Assembly: GCA_002320815.1 (NCBI GenBank)
Contig: DCLA01000081.1
Span: 4,394 to 37,085 of the forward strand
Direction: 5' to 3'
DNA: 32,692 nt
Source: Myxococcales bacterium UBA1660
Lineage (GTDB): Bacteria > Myxococcota_A > Polyangia > Polyangiales > Houyiibacteriaceae
The notes beneath the pieces are model-generated. The model was not told the DNA's origin. It saw nothing but the letters and a program-made list of their open reading frames with translations, and did not search any database. The translations under genes were made by a program, and so were the position numbers. This document shows, in pieces, positions 32,669-32,692 of this stretch. Position 1 is the stretch's first letter. Every line of letters starts with the position of its first letter.

Positions 32669-32692
32669 ACCGGGGACGATCGTCGTCATTGT

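Overview
The window is about 32.7 kb of very GC-rich DNA with the look of a Myxococcota (deltaproteobacterial) chromosome, most likely a relative of Sandaracinus or the Polyangiales. This rests on a Ser/Thr kinase with the HRDISPQN catalytic loop and PEGA domains, Asp/Cys-rich lipoproteins, dense coding on both strands with strongly GC-biased third positions, and core genes (coaD, rsmD) embedded among accessory genes. No tRNA, rRNA, CRISPR array, insertion sequence or prophage gene is visible. No gene-free stretch exceeds about 265 bases.

Layout. 1-1114 (-): 3' truncated zinc-ribbon membrane protein with a GIDE-like domain. 1169-1915 (+): alpha/beta hydrolase. 1926-3766: divergent TetR regulator and MFS exporter. 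3745-4821 (-): Cys-rich lipoprotein. 5664-6608 and 4901-5659 (-): tightly coupled pair of a KDPG-aldolase-like protein with lost catalytic residues and a TauE/SafE permease. 6810-9426 (+): PhoH2 (PIN-PhoH) RNase/helicase and a DUF1704 metallopeptidase, joined by an unusual repeat/hairpin/mini-ORF junction. 11746-9417 (-): PEGA membrane protein, rsmD, coaD. 11825-12454 (+): unrecognised protein. 12461-15989: AraC regulator divergent from an acyl-CoA ligase and a crotonase without the two hydratase glutamates, closed by a terminator. 16057-18306 (-): large cytoplasmic beta-propeller protein. 18462-18857 (+): Nudix hydrolase. 18859-20691 (-): fused double peptide-type ABC ATPase with no permease beside it. 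20816-23375 (+): OPA-family transporter and a TIM-barrel sugar isomerase with a Tat signal. 23385-24203 (-): HAD-like protein without its nucleophile. 24438-25010 (+): atypical receiver protein. 25075-28953 (+): SpoIVB/S55-type peptidase and exported propeller protein. 29094-29999 (+): lipoprotein with its own terminator. 30266-32668 (+): membrane Ser/Thr kinase.

How the genes may work together. Several adjacent sets look like transcription units: the aldolase-like/TauE pair (4-bp gap), PhoH2/DUF1704, PEGA-rsmD-coaD (1-bp and 28-bp gaps), ligase/crotonase (33-bp gap, probably under the AraC protein), S55 peptidase/propeller (18-bp gap), and possibly the OPA transporter/isomerase. The most striking signals are the 8161-8247 junction, which can form two mutually exclusive hairpins, one covering a ribosome binding site, and four proteins with intact folds but substituted catalytic residues (KDPG aldolase, crotonase, HAD, receiver). 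Functions are read from sequence motifs recalled from known families; no database search was possible.
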